Source: Bacilli bacterium (GTDB taxonomy: Bacteria > Bacillota_I > Bacilli_A > RF39 > UBA660). Taken from it: 64,000 nucleotides of DNA. Where the stretch lies: the NCBI GenBank assembly GCA_022009835.1, contig CP091726.1, positions 620,001 through 684,000 of the forward strand, written 5' to 3'. Made by a program: the position numbers and the translations under genes. Positions within the stretch are counted from its first letter, which is position 1, and each line of letters opens with the position of its first letter. A model generated the notes under the pieces. The model had not been told where the DNA came from, did no database searches, and saw only the letters and a list, made by a program, of their open reading frames with translations. Positions 19,374 through 31,517 of the stretch are shown here, piece by piece.

Positions 19374-21883
19374 ATGAAAAAGAATAGAATATTACTAGGA
19401 GTAACAATAACAATATTATTAATAATAAGTAGTATATTAGTATATTTATTAGTAATAAAAAAAGATAATAATAATATAGAGGAAAGACTAAATATAAATG
19501 AAATAATAACAATACCTAAAAACAGATATATCAATAGGAGATTCTTTCTATCTAAAGAAAGAAGATAATAAGTTAGTAGTATATGACTATAATAATAAAA
19601 AAATTATCAGAACAAGAATTAGGAGAAGAAGACTTCTATGAAATATATAATAATAAATATATAATAATAAAAAAAATAATAAAAAAAAGTATTACTAGTA
19701 GATCAAAAATGGTAATGAAATAAAAAGAAGGTACTTTTTTGCTATAACAGTCTATTTAAATAATAAAAAAACTATATAATAATAGATAATAAATTATATA
19801 ATAGTAATATGGAAGAAGTATATGAACTTTCAGATAACTTACTTGTAGATAACTATATAAATAATAAACTTTATAGTAGTAATATTATTAATGATATCTT
19901 AATCTTAACATTTGAAAAATAAAGATAATAATGTATTAATAGATTTAACTACTAAAGAAGTATTATATAAAGGTTATGATGATTACTTTCTATTTAATGA
20001 AAACAATGATACTATAGAATATATAGCTATAAAACAAAAAGATACTTATGATATCTATAATATGAAGAATAAAGAAGTAGTAATATCTAATGTTAGTATC
20101 GATGAAAATTATATAATTACTAAAGATAATAAAAAGATGTATATATATAATAATAAAATATATAAAGATAATACAAAGATAAATAAAAAATATCATTTAA
20201 GTACTAAAGATTGTGAAGTAGGAGGTAAACTACTAGATAATAAAAATAATACTATTGTAGATAAATGTATGCTTTATTATGAAGAAGTATTTAATAATAT
20301 AATAATAGGTTCTAATATTAAAGAACAAATATTATATATAGATAATAAAGTAATAACTAATGACTATATATCTAAAGTAGGAAATTATATCGTAACTTAT
20401 AATTATGATGAAGATGGAGTAGTAACAAAATATAAATTATATAATAGTAAAGGTGAAGAGAAAGATAAGAGTAATGAAGTATCCTATCTAGGTAATAATA
20501 TTTATTTAGAGTATAATACTACTGACGGAACTTATATTATATTGGATAGTAATCTAAATAAGATTATAGATAATATAAATAGTATAATCTGTCCTTATAA
20601 AAATTACTGTATAGTATCAGATGATAATTTAAATAAAACAATATATCGTGATGGTAAAGAAGTATCTAGTAATATATATGATGATATTACTATAGATAAA
20701 GATAAAATAATTGCTGTAGGTTTATTTAATACATATATCTATAAACTAGGTACTAAGAAAGAAATAAATATAGATGCTAAAGAAGAAGTAGATATAAATA
20801 TAGATGAAGTAATAGATAAATATAGACTAGATAGTATGAAAGATAAAATAAAAAGATAATGAAGAACTATTTAAAAAAATATGCTTATATAGTAGAAAAT
20901 AATAATAATTTATTAGAATATAAAAAAACAAGTAATGGATATGTTTGATCTAATAATAAGTAATAAAGAATATTTAAATGAATTAAGATTATTAAATAAA
21001 TTAAAAAGAATTAAATATTACTTATGCTGATGATTTAGGTACTGGAGTAGGAGCAACATATACTGATTATGGTACTAAAGTAAGTTTAAAAGAAAAAGAT
21101 AACTATACTCTATATCATGAACTTACACACTTTACCCAATTTTTCCTTTAATAATTACAATAATATATATAATCTATATAATTGTAATAATAAGTATGAA
21201 GTAAAAAAAGGTTATGATAGTAGTTGCACTCCAATATATATAGATACAAACTTTATAACTGAAGCAGGAGCTGAATTATATTCGGGAAAGTATTATACTC
21301 ATGAACTAGAAGCATATGCACCAGCAGCATTAATACTTGAAGCATTAGAATATATATGTGGTACTAAAGAATTAAACGAATGGTTTTTTAGTAGTGATGC
21401 TTACTTCAAAAAACTATGGCTAGAAGCTGGGTATACTGCTGAAGAGACTGAAAAAATAATAAATAGTTTATCAAATAGAACTAAAAATATTATCTTCAGG
21501 TAATGATGATACTATCTTTATCATAGATACTTTAATTGATTTATATAAAATAAAAAAATAAGTGATAACTTTATGAATGATAATAAATTTAAATATATAT
21601 TAAGATCATTAATAGATTATCGAAGAGACTTTACTACATCTAAATATAGTAGTGAATTAGATATCATTGTAAATGAAAAATAACACTATTACTAATGCAT
21701 TAAATAGTTCTTTTGATGGATATATACTATATAAAAACATTTGGTGATTTAATAATAATAGATGGTAAAGAATATATATCATCACTTTGTTATAAAGGTA
21801 ATGAAATAGGAGCATTACTTATTGATTATGACTTTGATAATAATAAAGTATTAAATTATAAGTATACACTAAGAGATAATTAG
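19374..21883 (+). CDS. Membrane-anchored HELTH metallopeptidase with repeat-rich ectodomain
   Basis: One N-terminal membrane helix (ILLGVTITILLIISSILVYL) is followed by about 450 residues of short beta-strand repeats (KLYNSNMEEVYELSDN, KEVLYKGYDDYFLF, KYKLYNSKGEEK), suggestive of a propeller-like fold. A C-terminal gluzincin-like domain carries YHELTHFTQ near 21115 and, some 45 residues on, ITEAGAELYSGKYY as candidate third zinc ligand. About 830 residues overall. Frames break near 19515, 19600, 19670-19740, 19915, 20860, 20925, 21010, 21145, 21500, 21555, 21680 and 21735, all at runs. Family not recognised; an extracellular protease is inferred. Confidence 0.6.
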
Positions 21884-21892
21884 GAGGACAAT

Positions 21893-22636
21893 ATGAAAAA
21901 ATTAAATTCAAATCATTTAAAAATAATAGCAATAATAGCTATGACAATAGATCATCTAGCAGATCTACTTTATCCTAATATGCAAAATAATATTGTACCT
22001 ATAATATTACATGTTATTGGTAGATTGACTGCTCCTATTATGTTTTTCTTTATATGTGAAGGCTATTATTATACTAAGAATCTAAAAAAATATATAACAA
22101 GATTATTTATCTTTGCTATAATATCACACTTTGCTTATTGTTTTGCCTTTGGTATAAATTATATACCATTTACTACGGGTAGTGTCTTTAATCAAACTAG
22201 TATTATGTGGTCACTAGCTTGGTCAGTAGTAGCATTATATATAGCCAATAGTAATAATAAATTAAAAGAATATCAAAAATGGATATTAGTAATACTAATA
22301 AATATAATAGCTTTTCCTGCTGACTTTAGTTCAATAGCGGTAATGAGTATACTATCTATGTATTCTGCTAGAGGTAATTTAAATAAACAAATGAAAGCAA
22401 TGATGTTATGGTTATCATTATATGCCTTAATATCATTTATCTTTGTAAATAAAATATATGGAGTAATATCTTTATTTGCAGTACTAGTATATCCTCTTTT
22501 AAAAGAATATAATGGCGAAAGAGGAAAAATAAAATGGTTAAAATGGTTCTTCTATCTATATTATCCATTACATTTAATATTAATAGGAATATTAAGAATA
22601 ATACTATATGGTAATATACCAATATTATTTAGTTAA
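21893..22636 (+). CDS. TraX-family membrane protein
   Basis: An intact 247-residue protein with about eight hydrophobic helices. The N-terminal HLKIIAIIAMTIDHLADLLY and IGRLTAPIMFFFICEGYYYT match the TraX family, named after the F-pilin N-acetylase but common as chromosomal genes in Firmicutes, where it may acylate a surface molecule. The C-terminal FFYLYYPLHLILIGIL is also typical. RBS TAGGAGGAC; 9 bp after the metallopeptidase gene. Confidence 0.85.
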   Translation: MKKLNSNHLKIIAIIAMTIDHLADLLYPNMQNNIVPIILHVIGRLTAPIMFFFICEGYYYTKNLKKYITRLFIFAIISHFAYCFAFGINYIPFTTGSVFNQTSIMWSLAWSVVALYIANSNNKLKEYQKWILVILINIIAFPADFSSIAVMSILSMYSARGNLNKQMKAMMLWLSLYALISFIFVNKIYGVISLFAVLVYPLLKEYNGERGKIKWLKWFFYLYYPLHLILIGILRIILYGNIPILFS

Positions 22637-22669
22637 ATATAAAAAAATATTAAGAGGTGAAAAAAATAT

Positions 22670-22936
22670 ATGAATAAAATAAAAAAATCAAAGGAATATA
22701 TAAACATTTTTAAAGGAGACCTATATCTAGTTGAAGATATAGCAATAAATAGTGAAACAGAAGAGGAATATGTTATATATAGAGCTTTTATACGGAGATA
22801 ATAAACTATATATAAGACCATATAATATGTTTATATCAGAAGTAGATCATCATAAATATCCAGAAATAAAACAAAAAAATATAGATTCGAATTACAAAAT
22901 ATAAAAAGTGTAAAAAAAATAAATACAAAATATTAA
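22670..22936 (+). CDS. DUF1653 protein
   Basis: About 88 residues with IFKGDLYLVEDIAINSETEE, then YVIYRALYGDN, IRPYNMFISEVD and RFEL, the DUF1653 pattern of a small beta-rich domain. Function unknown. RBS AAGAGGTGA. Frame breaks at 22790, 22878 and 22912. Confidence 0.85.
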
Positions 22937-22999
22937 TATTAATAATAGCTGGCATTACATGACTTTGGGATAGTGACACTTTATTTGTATAAGTAAAAA

Positions 23000-23027
23000 A
23001 GAGGATTAGATCAATTTCTAATCCTCT
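23000..23027 (-). terminator. Terminator for the minus-strand HTH gene
   Basis: AGAGGATTAGA pairs with TCTAATCCTCT; on the minus strand a run of six Ts follows. The plus strand lacks a T run. Confidence 0.75.
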
Positions 23028-23074
23028 ATTAAAAATAATTAATATTACAAATTATAATTCTTTTTACAAGAGGA

Positions 23075-24821
23075 TTAAAAACTTTCAATAGCGGCAACTA
23101 ACTTAGGATGTCTAATAACAAAATGTATTGTTGGATTAGAATTCTTTGAAATAATGACATGATTATTTTTTTAAAATAGTTATCGTTATATTTTTTTGAA
23201 AGTTTTATCCTTTTCAGTTAAGATATTATAGTTTTTTTATTATTCTTAGCATATTCATTTGTTAATTTTTAAATGTTCGATATATTCTTTATAAGTATAG
23301 TTAATTGTTTTATCTATGAATAAATTATTTAATGAAAGGGAAGGAGTATCACTTATAAATTCATTTTTCTTTAATAACATAAATATAATCAAATACTTTG
23401 TTCTTTTTTTAAGAATACTATTCATATATTTAAATTCGTTATTTTTTTATATTTGATTATCTTATTAATTTCTTCTTTTGTAAGTTTATTTCTTTTTAAG
23501 ATTTTAATTAATAATTCATCACTAATTGTAAATAAAGGTAATGAAGAAATATATCTTGTTCTATCACATTCTATATTTTTCCTCTTTCTTTAAAAAAAAT
23601 AAATGGTATTCTTTTTATGTTGTTTTCCCTATAAATTTCCATAAGTGGTTTAGCTTTTTTTAGAAGTAAATCACTTTTTTCTTTATAGTATTCAATTTCA
23701 TTTTTATTAGTAGTTAAATAATACATCCCCTTATTATGAAAACCATTTATACATTCTCCAGATAAAGCTGCTGCTGCTGATACATAGTTTAAATGATTAT
23801 ATATATTATTTTTAAGATTACTTAAATAATAAGGAGATATTTGACCAGTCATATAAATAGGAATCCAACTTTCTAGACCAAGCATCATTTCGTTAAAAGG
23901 CCTATCTAAGTTATGAATAATATTTAGATGATGCCCTTTTTTTAAACACATAGCAATAGCAAACATCCATTTTTTTACTAAAATCTATATCTTTAGCCAT
24001 ATCTTCCATAGGCATATCACTACACATAAATATATCTTCTTTAGATTTAGATAAAACAGTCCCTTTAAAAAAGTTTAGTTCGCCTTGTTTCATTTCTTCA
24101 ATACCATAATAATGTTTTGTTTTTGCTTTATAAAAAGGGATACTAGGAACTTTTAATTCATCAAATTTTATTACTTTTTATATAATCATCTAGATTAAAT
24201 GAATCAAGATGATGTAAAAAAATCAGATACTTTACTTTTTAACAGGAACTATTTCACTAGTTAACCAATTAAATAAAAGTACTATAGATTTTTTTCATTT
24301 GATAAATCACTTTTTTTACATCCAATAATCATCATTAAATTATTTATATCATCTGGATTTTTTTATATCTATTTAAAAATATAAGAACATATTTTTATTT
24401 GAAAAATTCTACTGGATTAGATGGCTTAGCTTTACCATATCTAATTCTTGAAATATGCGAGGCATCAAATACAATATACTTAGACATTTCATGAGTATTT
24501 ATGTTTAGTGATGTTATTAAAGTGTTTTAAATTATTACTAAAAAGTAGTATAGTCAAAGTCATCACTTGGTAATGCAATATTAAAAATCACTTACTATTT
24601 TTATCAAGAGTATATTTATTTTTTTACCACTATCTTTAGCAATATTAAAAAAAGTGCTTTAGTTAATTTGTTTAATTGTTCACTATTTTTTTACTGGAGT
24701 TCTTTCACCATTTCTATATCTACTTATAACTGATTCAGATAGTCCAGATTCATTCGATAATTTTTTTGATGAACAATTTAATTCTTTCAAATATTTATTT
24801 AAAAACTTCTTTAAACTTCAT
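23075..24821 (-). CDS. Large Xre-type HTH regulator of a Clostridia/Bacilli family
   Basis: The minus-strand N terminus has an HTH: KLSNESGLSESVISRYRNGE, then RTPV. A second HTH-like segment, SHISRIRYGKAKPSNP, lies near 24450. The large C-terminal part includes GIEEMKQGELNFFKGTVL, HHLNIIHNLDRPFNEMML and YMTGQISPYYL, which I recall from long HTH proteins of unknown function in Firmicutes. Start ATG 24821 follows AGGAATGGTGG. Frame breaks at about ten T/A runs. Target unknown. Divergent from the gene at 24972. Confidence 0.65.
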
Positions 24822-24971
24822 AATCCACCATTCCTTAAACACTATTATACTATACTTTTTAAAATAATAAAAAAATAACTTTCCACTAAAAAGCAATGAT
24901 TTTTTTAAGACAAGTCTATTGTCCTAATAAAGATTTTTAATTTATAATATAAAATAGAGAGGAGAAACGAT

Positions 24972-26068
24972 ATGATTAAGATTGGAAAATTAAATATTTC
25001 AAAAAGAAATCTTATTATAATAGGTGTAGTTATTTTTAATAGTAATAGGAGGTATTCTTTTTATTAACTAGAGATAATGGTAAAGGACTATTTTATAATC
25101 CAGACAAAAAAACATTAAAAATAGTAAAAATCAGAGGCCAGTAAAATAGAACTTGAAGATTATAAAACAAATGAGTTTTCTATGAAGATACCAAAAGGAT
25201 GGAAAGTAGATACATTAGGAGATTATATTCATTATACAATTAAAGTATATAATCCTGATAAACCACTTTATCAATTTTTTTCTTAAATATGAAAAACAGA
25301 AGGTTATAATAAATCAGAAGATGCCAAAAGATGGCAACAAAAAAATATTATCCAAATGATATGTTTGCCAAAACCAGTGTAATAGCCACTAAGGATACCG
25401 AAGGATTTTATAAAATATTTAATGACATAGGAACTTTAAATAATACAGCTCTATTTACATTTCCAACTTTAACAGATTTTACTGTAAGTGAGAATTTAGG
25501 TAAAAGGCAGTTTAGGTGGAGATATGTTAAAGGGCAACATTTAAAGATGCAAATGGCAGAAGAAGGTGAAGGAATATTTACTGCTTATGTATATGATGTA
25601 GGTACTTATTATGTTTATGAAAATATAATTTCAGGTAAACAAATAGATATACAATATTTAAGTGTATATGATACGATTTTTTTATTACTACACCAAAAAG
25701 ATGAATTTATTGATTGGGAAAATACATTAAATACAATTTGTTCTTCACTTAGTTTTACAGATACATTTATAAATGGATTTAATCAACAACAAGACGCAGT
25801 CATGAAAAACTTCCAACAAATTAGAGCAATAGGTAATGAGATAAGCGATGGAATAATGGATTCATGGAATAAAAGAAATACATCTTTTGATATTATGAGT
25901 CAAAAACAAAGTGATGCCACACTTGGTTATGAAAGAGTTTATGATACTGAAACAAATGAAATATATAAGGCATATAATGGATTTAATGATGAATATGATG
26001 GAGAAAGATATAAACCAGTAACTGACGATATGTACTTACAAAAGACAAGTGGATATATAGAAAAGTAG
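24972..26068 (+). CDS. Membrane-anchored protein of unknown function
   Basis: A basic N terminus and one membrane helix (NLIIIGVVI, IGGILFLL) precede an exported domain of about 320 residues. FSMKIPKGWKVDTLGDYIHY begins a domain seen in many secreted Firmicutes proteins, with QFRWRYVKG and YLSVYDTIF later. No catalytic motif recognised. RBS GAGAGGAGA. The first 120 codons are broken at A/T runs; from 25331 the frame is open. It is followed after 7 bp by another anchored protein. Confidence 0.6.
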
Positions 26069-26075
26069 GTGTGAT

Positions 26076-27019
26076 ATGAAGAATAAAAAAATAATTTATG
26101 CTATTATAGGAATTGTTATATTAATATCTATGGTGGTTATTATTGCTATAATAAGTAATAAACCAATGCCGATAGAATATACACCTAAAGAGGCAACATC
26201 TATCATAGAAGAACTAAAAAAGAAATATCCAGATAAAAAGTATTTAAAATTAACTGATGGAGAAATATTAAACGAAGATACATGTTTTAATAAATACTCC
26301 TTTATAAATAATAATTCCATATATATTTTTAATCCAGAAAAAAATTAGATAGTGGAAAAATTTAATTATAAAAAAAGTATATGATGTAGATAAAAATATC
26401 AAAGTTATGAATATTACTCCTGATGCTGGACCAGATATAAAATTTTATGATTATAATGATACTATATATACACTACATGATAATAATACAGATAATAAAA
26501 TAAATGATAGTTATGATATGTATTTAAAAAGCTAATTATAGTTTAAGTGATTATCTAAAATGGGAATATTCAACAGAATTTCTTGGTAAAAAAATAGATT
26601 ATGATTTTTATGTCTAATTATGTTTATGTAAAAAGATAATATTTTTATATAGTAAGAATTATGGCAATGAAAAAAATATCCTACTACTGAAAAAAAGTAA
26701 GTGGTAATTATGAAGGTGAAAAAAAGTAATTAGAATATATAATGAAAGAATAGTAAAAAAACAGATAAAGCCTTTTTATGAACTAATGAGTTATTTTTGA
26801 TCCTGATCTAAATAAAACAGTTGTTACTACAGTAAAAAAATTAATATGTTAACTAAATATTATGATGAAGTATTAACTTTTACCTATAAATATATAGTAT
26901 TAAAAGATTTAACTCTTATACCAATAAATGATATTATGGAAAATAGAGTAAGAGAATATCAATACGATTATTTCTTAAGTGGATTTAACTATATGAGTGA
27001 AGTTAGATATGAAGAATGA
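26076..27019 (+). CDS. Membrane-anchored protein of unknown function
   Basis: One N-terminal helix (IIYAIIGIVILISMVVIIAI), then an exported region with YTPKEATSIIEELKKKYPDK, ITPDAGPDIKFYDYND, and a tail ending in QYDYFLSGFNYMSEVRYEE. Nothing in it is catalytically recognisable. Probably an operon partner of the preceding gene. Frame breaks at 26346, 26535, 26590, 26620, 26680, 26725 and 26840. Confidence 0.5.
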
Positions 27020-27052
27020 TGAGAGAAGAAGATGTATAGAGTAAAAATAATT

Positions 27053-27080
27053 GAGTTAGATGCATTCTAGCTCTTTTTTT
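27053..27080 (+). terminator. Rho-independent terminator
   Basis: GAGTTAGA/TCTAGCTC stem with a 5-nt loop and seven Ts. Confidence 0.85.
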
Positions 27081-27146
27081 AATTTATAAAATCAGTGATA
27101 TAATTATATATAGAAGTTCACTAATATATTAGATAGGAGGAAAAAT

Positions 27147-28172
27147 ATGAAAAAAATCTATATCGTAACAGGAGCAAATGGCTTTTTTTAGGAAATAATA
27201 TTATAAGAACGTTAGAACAAGATGATAATAATGAAATAAGAGCTTTCGTTTTAAATGGCGAATCAATAAAATCATTAGAAAAAAATTAAAATGTAAAATA
27301 TATTATGGAGATGTTACAAAGAAAGAAACCTTATTACCTCTTTTTGAAAACATAGATGGAAAAGAAGTATTTGTAATTCACTGTGCAGCAGTTGTATACA
27401 TAAAGACTAAATATAATCCACTTGTTTATAATGTAAATGTTAATGGTACTAAAAAAATATAGTAGATAAAAGTACTAGAAACAAAAAGCCAAACTTATTT
27501 ATATTAGTAGTGTACATGCCATTCCAGAGAAAGAAAAATAATGATTTAATAGAAGAGATAACAGATTTTTAATCCTAATGAAGTTCATGGATTATATGCC
27601 AAAAACCAAAAGCTGAAGCAGCAAAATATGTTATGAATGCAGTTAAAAAAATATAAAAACTTAAATGCTTGTATTATTCATCCATCAGGAATTATAGGAC
27701 CATATGATTATGGTAATAGCCATTTAACTGAGTTAGTAAGAGAAGTATCAAATGGAAAACTATTTGCCACAGTAAAAAGGAGGATATGATTTTTGTTGAT
27801 GTTAGAGATGTAGCGGCCGCTATTATTACAGCCTCTAAAAAAAGATAATAAAGGAGAATGTTATATCTTATCAAATCGATATATAACAATTAAAGAACTA
27901 TCAGATTTAATATGTGATGTACAAGGTATAAAAAAAAAAAAATAGTATTACCAATTTGTTTAGCAAAAATAATAGCACCTTTTTTTGAGGCATATTATAA
28001 TTTAAAAAAACAAACACCTCTCTTTACAAAGTATTCATTATACACATTATCCTCTAATTCTAATTTTAGTAATAAAAAAGCTAAAGAAGAGTTAGGATAT
28101 AAAAAAAATAGAGATATGAAAGATACTATAAAAGATACTATAAGTTGGCTTAATAAAAAAGGAGAAAAATGA
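27147..28172 (+). CDS. NAD-dependent epimerase/dehydratase (extended SDR)
   Basis: The Rossmann motif GANGFLGNN at the start (with two extra Ts in the sequence), VIHCAAVVY near 27375, SSVHAIPE near 27510 and YAKTKAEAAKYVMNA near 27595, the catalytic YxxxK. HPSGIIGPYDYG and DVRDVAAAIITA are typical of the dihydroflavonol reductase-like subgroup. Substrate unknown. About 335 residues. It overlaps the next gene at ATGA. Confidence 0.85.
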
Positions 28173-28832
28173 AAAAGAAAATAATAATTATTACTACTTC
28201 AGCAATAGTAATATTAATAATTATAGTTCTATATGTATTATATTATTTAAATTATATTCCTCATAAGAAATATACAAATAAAGATTTTTAATATAATAAC
28301 TTATAAGAGTAAGATAGATAAAGATAATGATGGTATAGATGATCAAACAGATATATTAAATAATGCAAGAGATTATATAAAAACAAAACCTAAATATAAC
28401 AGTAAATATTATACTACAGGCTATCCTGATGATGAATACGGAGTTTGCACTGATGTAGTAGCTTTTGCCCTAAAAGATGCAGGCTATGATTTAATGGAAT
28501 TAGTAAACGAAGATATTAAAGCCAATAAAGATTTATATAATATAGATAGTATTGATAAAAAAAGATAGATTTTTAGAAGAGTTCAAAAATTTAAAAAAAT
28601 ATTTAGATAATAATGCTATAAGTCTCACTACTGATATAAATAAAATAGATAAGTGGCAAGGTGGAGACATTATTGTATTTAAAAAAACATATTGGAATAG
28701 TATCAGATAACAGAAATAAAAAAAAGGAATAACTTTTTATTATTCATCATGCTAATCCCTATCAAAGATATTATGAAGAAGATATTTTTAGAATATCGTG
28801 ATGATATAGTTGGACATTATAGAATTAGTTAG
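28169..28832 (+). CDS. DUF1287 membrane-anchored hydrolase-like protein
   Basis: One membrane helix, then the DUF1287 pattern: YTTGYPDDEYGVCTDVVAFA, with the likely nucleophile Cys in GVCTDV, DLMELVNEDI, FRRVQNLKKYL, and WQGGDIIVFKKHIGIVSD with His. Such NlpC/P60-fold proteins are thought to be cell-wall amidases or peptidases. Translationally coupled to the SDR gene. Frame breaks at 28290, 28560, 28595, 28680, 28725 and 28790. Confidence 0.8.
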
Positions 28833-28861
28833 ATAAATAGTAATTTGTATGGAGGATTTTT

Positions 28862-29521
28862 ATGAAAGAAATTTTTAAATAGAATAAGAACTCCTGATAA
28901 AAAAATATGAAAAATAGAAAAACAAAAATTTTTAAATACTTTTTTTAATCTTTTTTTATTAGGAATAATATTAGGCATATTTTTCTAAATGGTTAGATAA
29001 TATGAGTATTGATGATACAATATGGTGGCAAAACATATTAGGAATATTAGATTTAGGGAATGTATTTTTCTCTATTTGGAATATGGTTGTTTATTGCTAT
29101 AACAATATCTGTATTTAGTAAAAACGCCATTAAGAGCTAGTTTAAATGTATTTTTATTCTTTATAGGGATGACAACAAGTTATCATTTATACACAATCTA
29201 TTTTAGTGGCTTTAATCCCATGAAATACATGATGATATGGTATGGTATAACATTGATTTCTCCGTTACTAAAGCTTTATGTCTGTTGGTATGCTAAAGGT
29301 AAAAACAAAGTATCGATGATAATAAGTAGTCTAATTCTTTCAGTAATGTTTATATCGTCATTTCACATTGGAATATGGTATTTTGATTTAAAAAGTATAA
29401 TTGATTTATTGATTTTTTTATAGGAACAGTCATTGTGTTATATGTGAATCCTAAAAAAATACTATTTATAGTTTAATTATAGCATTGGTTTTTGTCGTTT
29501 GTAGTTAATGCTATATTATAA
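28862..29521 (+). CDS. Multi-pass membrane protein of unknown function
   Basis: A polar start (IRTPDKKYEKIEKQKFLNTF) and six to seven hydrophobic helices, including NLFLLGIILGI, WWQNILGILDLGNVFSL and SPLLKLYVCWYAKGK. RBS TGGAGG. I recall similar proteins in Clostridia but no function. Many breaks in A/T runs; only 29169-29423 is long and open. Confidence 0.6.
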
Positions 29522-29583
29522 TACAAATTACAATTTAGTAATTAGTTGGAAAAAAAATAGTAATTTATAGGGAGGTTAATTAT

Positions 29584-29768
29584 ATGGAAAAAGAATAAAA
29601 AAAGAAAATACAAATAATTTGATATCAAGAATAAAAAGCAAGAGCTAATGCAGACAAAAAAATACTGAAGAAAAAGAAAAGTCCTGATAGTTTAATATTA
29701 AGAATAAAAAAAGAAGAGCAAATGCTGATAAAAAAATAAAGAAAGATAAATTACAATTTAGTAATTAA
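29584..29768 (+). CDS. Small basic protein with internal repeat
   Basis: Reading through A-run breaks gives about 60 residues. They contain two copies of RIKKARANADK separated by a Glu/Lys spacer. RBS AGGGAGG. The stop TAA 29766-29768 lies within an intergenic inverted-repeat motif. The repeat is visible in DNA too (about 29625-29655 and 29698-29732). Function unknown. Confidence 0.45.
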
Positions 29769-29821
29769 TTAGATAAATAGTAATTTGTCGAGTTGATAGA
29801 ATTATGAATATTAGACAAGAT

Positions 29822-29845
29822 AAAGACAGCATAAAAACTGTCTTT
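29822..29845. terminator. Hairpin between convergent genes
   Basis: AAAGACAG/CTGTCTTT with an 8-nt loop. Weak T runs on either side; it could serve both directions. Confidence 0.5.
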
Positions 29846-29857
29846 AATTATAACTTT

Positions 29858-30614
29858 CTATATATAAAAGCTTTTTGCAATATAAGGAGTTATTTCTTTA
29901 AATTTATACCAACCTGAACTTTTGCTGTCATTTTTTCCACCGTTAGGGTTTGAAATATACACCATATCTTTATCATCAGTTGCCAGTAGAACCATATAAT
30001 GTGATGCAGTAGTCCAACGATTATCGTGAGGTTGATTCCATACACAAATTAAGACAGGTCTATTGGTTTCTAAATGCTCTTGTAATTTTTCTTTAGACAA
30101 ATGAACACTATCATAATAAAAAAATCTGTATTTTTTTAATATTAAATGTATTGGATAATTCTTTTTGAAAGTTTATCATAATCTAATACAGGATAATATT
30201 TTTTTGTCTAAGATCTTCAGGAGTATATTTTTTTGATTATATCCACTTAAAAATGGTTGCAAGTGCAGTAATACCACAACCATTTTTCTGCCATAGTGCC
30301 ACCCCCAATATTGATTATTACTCCAAGAAGAATCATTATTTTGTTTATACTCAATATATGTTTTTTTATGATTTTCAATAGTTGTAAATGTAGTGAAATA
30401 ACCATCTTTATTTTTTTACTTTTTTTCTTGTCCTATTCCAGAATAATTTTTTTATTTAAATCTTGTTTGATTGTTTTATATTCTGAAGAGTTAGTTATTT
30501 TTAGAAATAAATCTATTCAAATTATAAGATATGTTGTTAAATGAAGTGTTCCTAAAAAAAATAGATATATTCCTAAAATTATTATCAAAAAGTATTATTA
30601 TTCTTTTTCTTCAT
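29858..30614 (-). CDS. C39-like cysteine peptidase, membrane-anchored
   Basis: The minus-strand gene starts at ATG 30614 after AGGAGG. A hydrophobic N-terminal segment is followed by MAENGCGITALATILSGYN with the catalytic Cys, RPVLICVW, and SHYMVLLATDDKDMVYISNP with the catalytic His and following Asn. This is the Peptidase_C39_2 pattern of extracytoplasmic cysteine proteases. It is not fused to an ABC transporter, unlike the exporter at 44103. Several breaks at T runs upstream of 30100. Substrate unknown. Confidence 0.72.
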
Positions 30615-30785
30615 TTAATTTCCTCCTCTTTCTTGTAACCTGTTTATATTATAGAACTGAATGAAAAAAAATAAGTTTTTAAGAAATGATTAAATAAATC
30701 TTAACATTTCCTTACATTTGAAAAAAAGTTATAGAAAATATTAAATAAATATGGTAAAATACAAGAGATAGAAAAGAGGAAAAAA

Positions 30786-31508
30786 ATGAATATTTTAGTG
30801 TTAGATGATGAAAGAGAAAATTGCAGATTTAGTGGAAGTTTATTTGAAAAAAATGAGAATTACAATGTTTTTTTAAATTTTTACGATGCTAAAGAAGCAA
30901 TAAATTGTATAGAAAGCCAAAAAAATTAGACTTTGCTATTTTTAGATGTAATGGTAAAAGATGTTGATGGATTTAAAATATGTAAAAAGAATAAGAGATA
31001 AAAGGCTTAAATTTTTCCAGTAATAATGCTAACAGCAAAAAAATTGAAGATAGAGATAAAATAGAAGGCTTAACTTTGGGAGCTGATGACTATATTACGA
31101 AACCTTTTTAATCCATTAGAATTGATGGCAAGAGTAAAATCAGCATATAGAAGATACACAAAATACAATGAAAAAAAGTGAAGAAAAATATTATTTATAT
31201 AGATGGATTAGAAATAGATCAAGATAAACACATTTGTAGATTATATGAAACGCAAGTTGAATTAACACCTATGGAATTTGATATATTATTATATTTAGCA
31301 CAAAAAGAGGAAATGTAGTAAGTTCAGAAGAACTATTTGAAAAAAAGTGTGGAAAGAAAAAAATATTTAGAAAAATAATAATACTGTAATGGTGCATATT
31401 AGAAGAATAAGAGGAAAATTGAAGGAAGATACAAAAAAATCCTAAGTTTATAAAAAAACAGTATGGGGAGTTGGATATAAAATTGAAAAAAATAAAAGAA
31501 TTGTTTAA
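30786..31508 (+). CDS. VanR-like response regulator
   Basis: OmpR/PhoB class. Receiver: ILVLDDEREIADLVEVYL, FAILDVMVKDVDGF with phospho-Asp, PVIMLTAK, GADDYITKPFNPLELMAR. DNA-binding domain: ELTPMEFDILLYLAQK and NTVMVHIRRIRGKLKED. Closest in style to VanR of VanRS systems. Frame breaks at about ten A/T runs. The end overlaps the kinase start region. No vanHAX genes follow, so vancomycin resistance is not indicated. Confidence 0.85.
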
Positions 31509-31517
31509 AAGAAAAAA

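Noticed and set aside
29858..30614. Bacteriocin leader peptidase partner of the 44 kb cluster
   Set aside because: It lacks the ABC-transporter fusion, has an extracytoplasmic anchor and is 14 kb away on the other strand.
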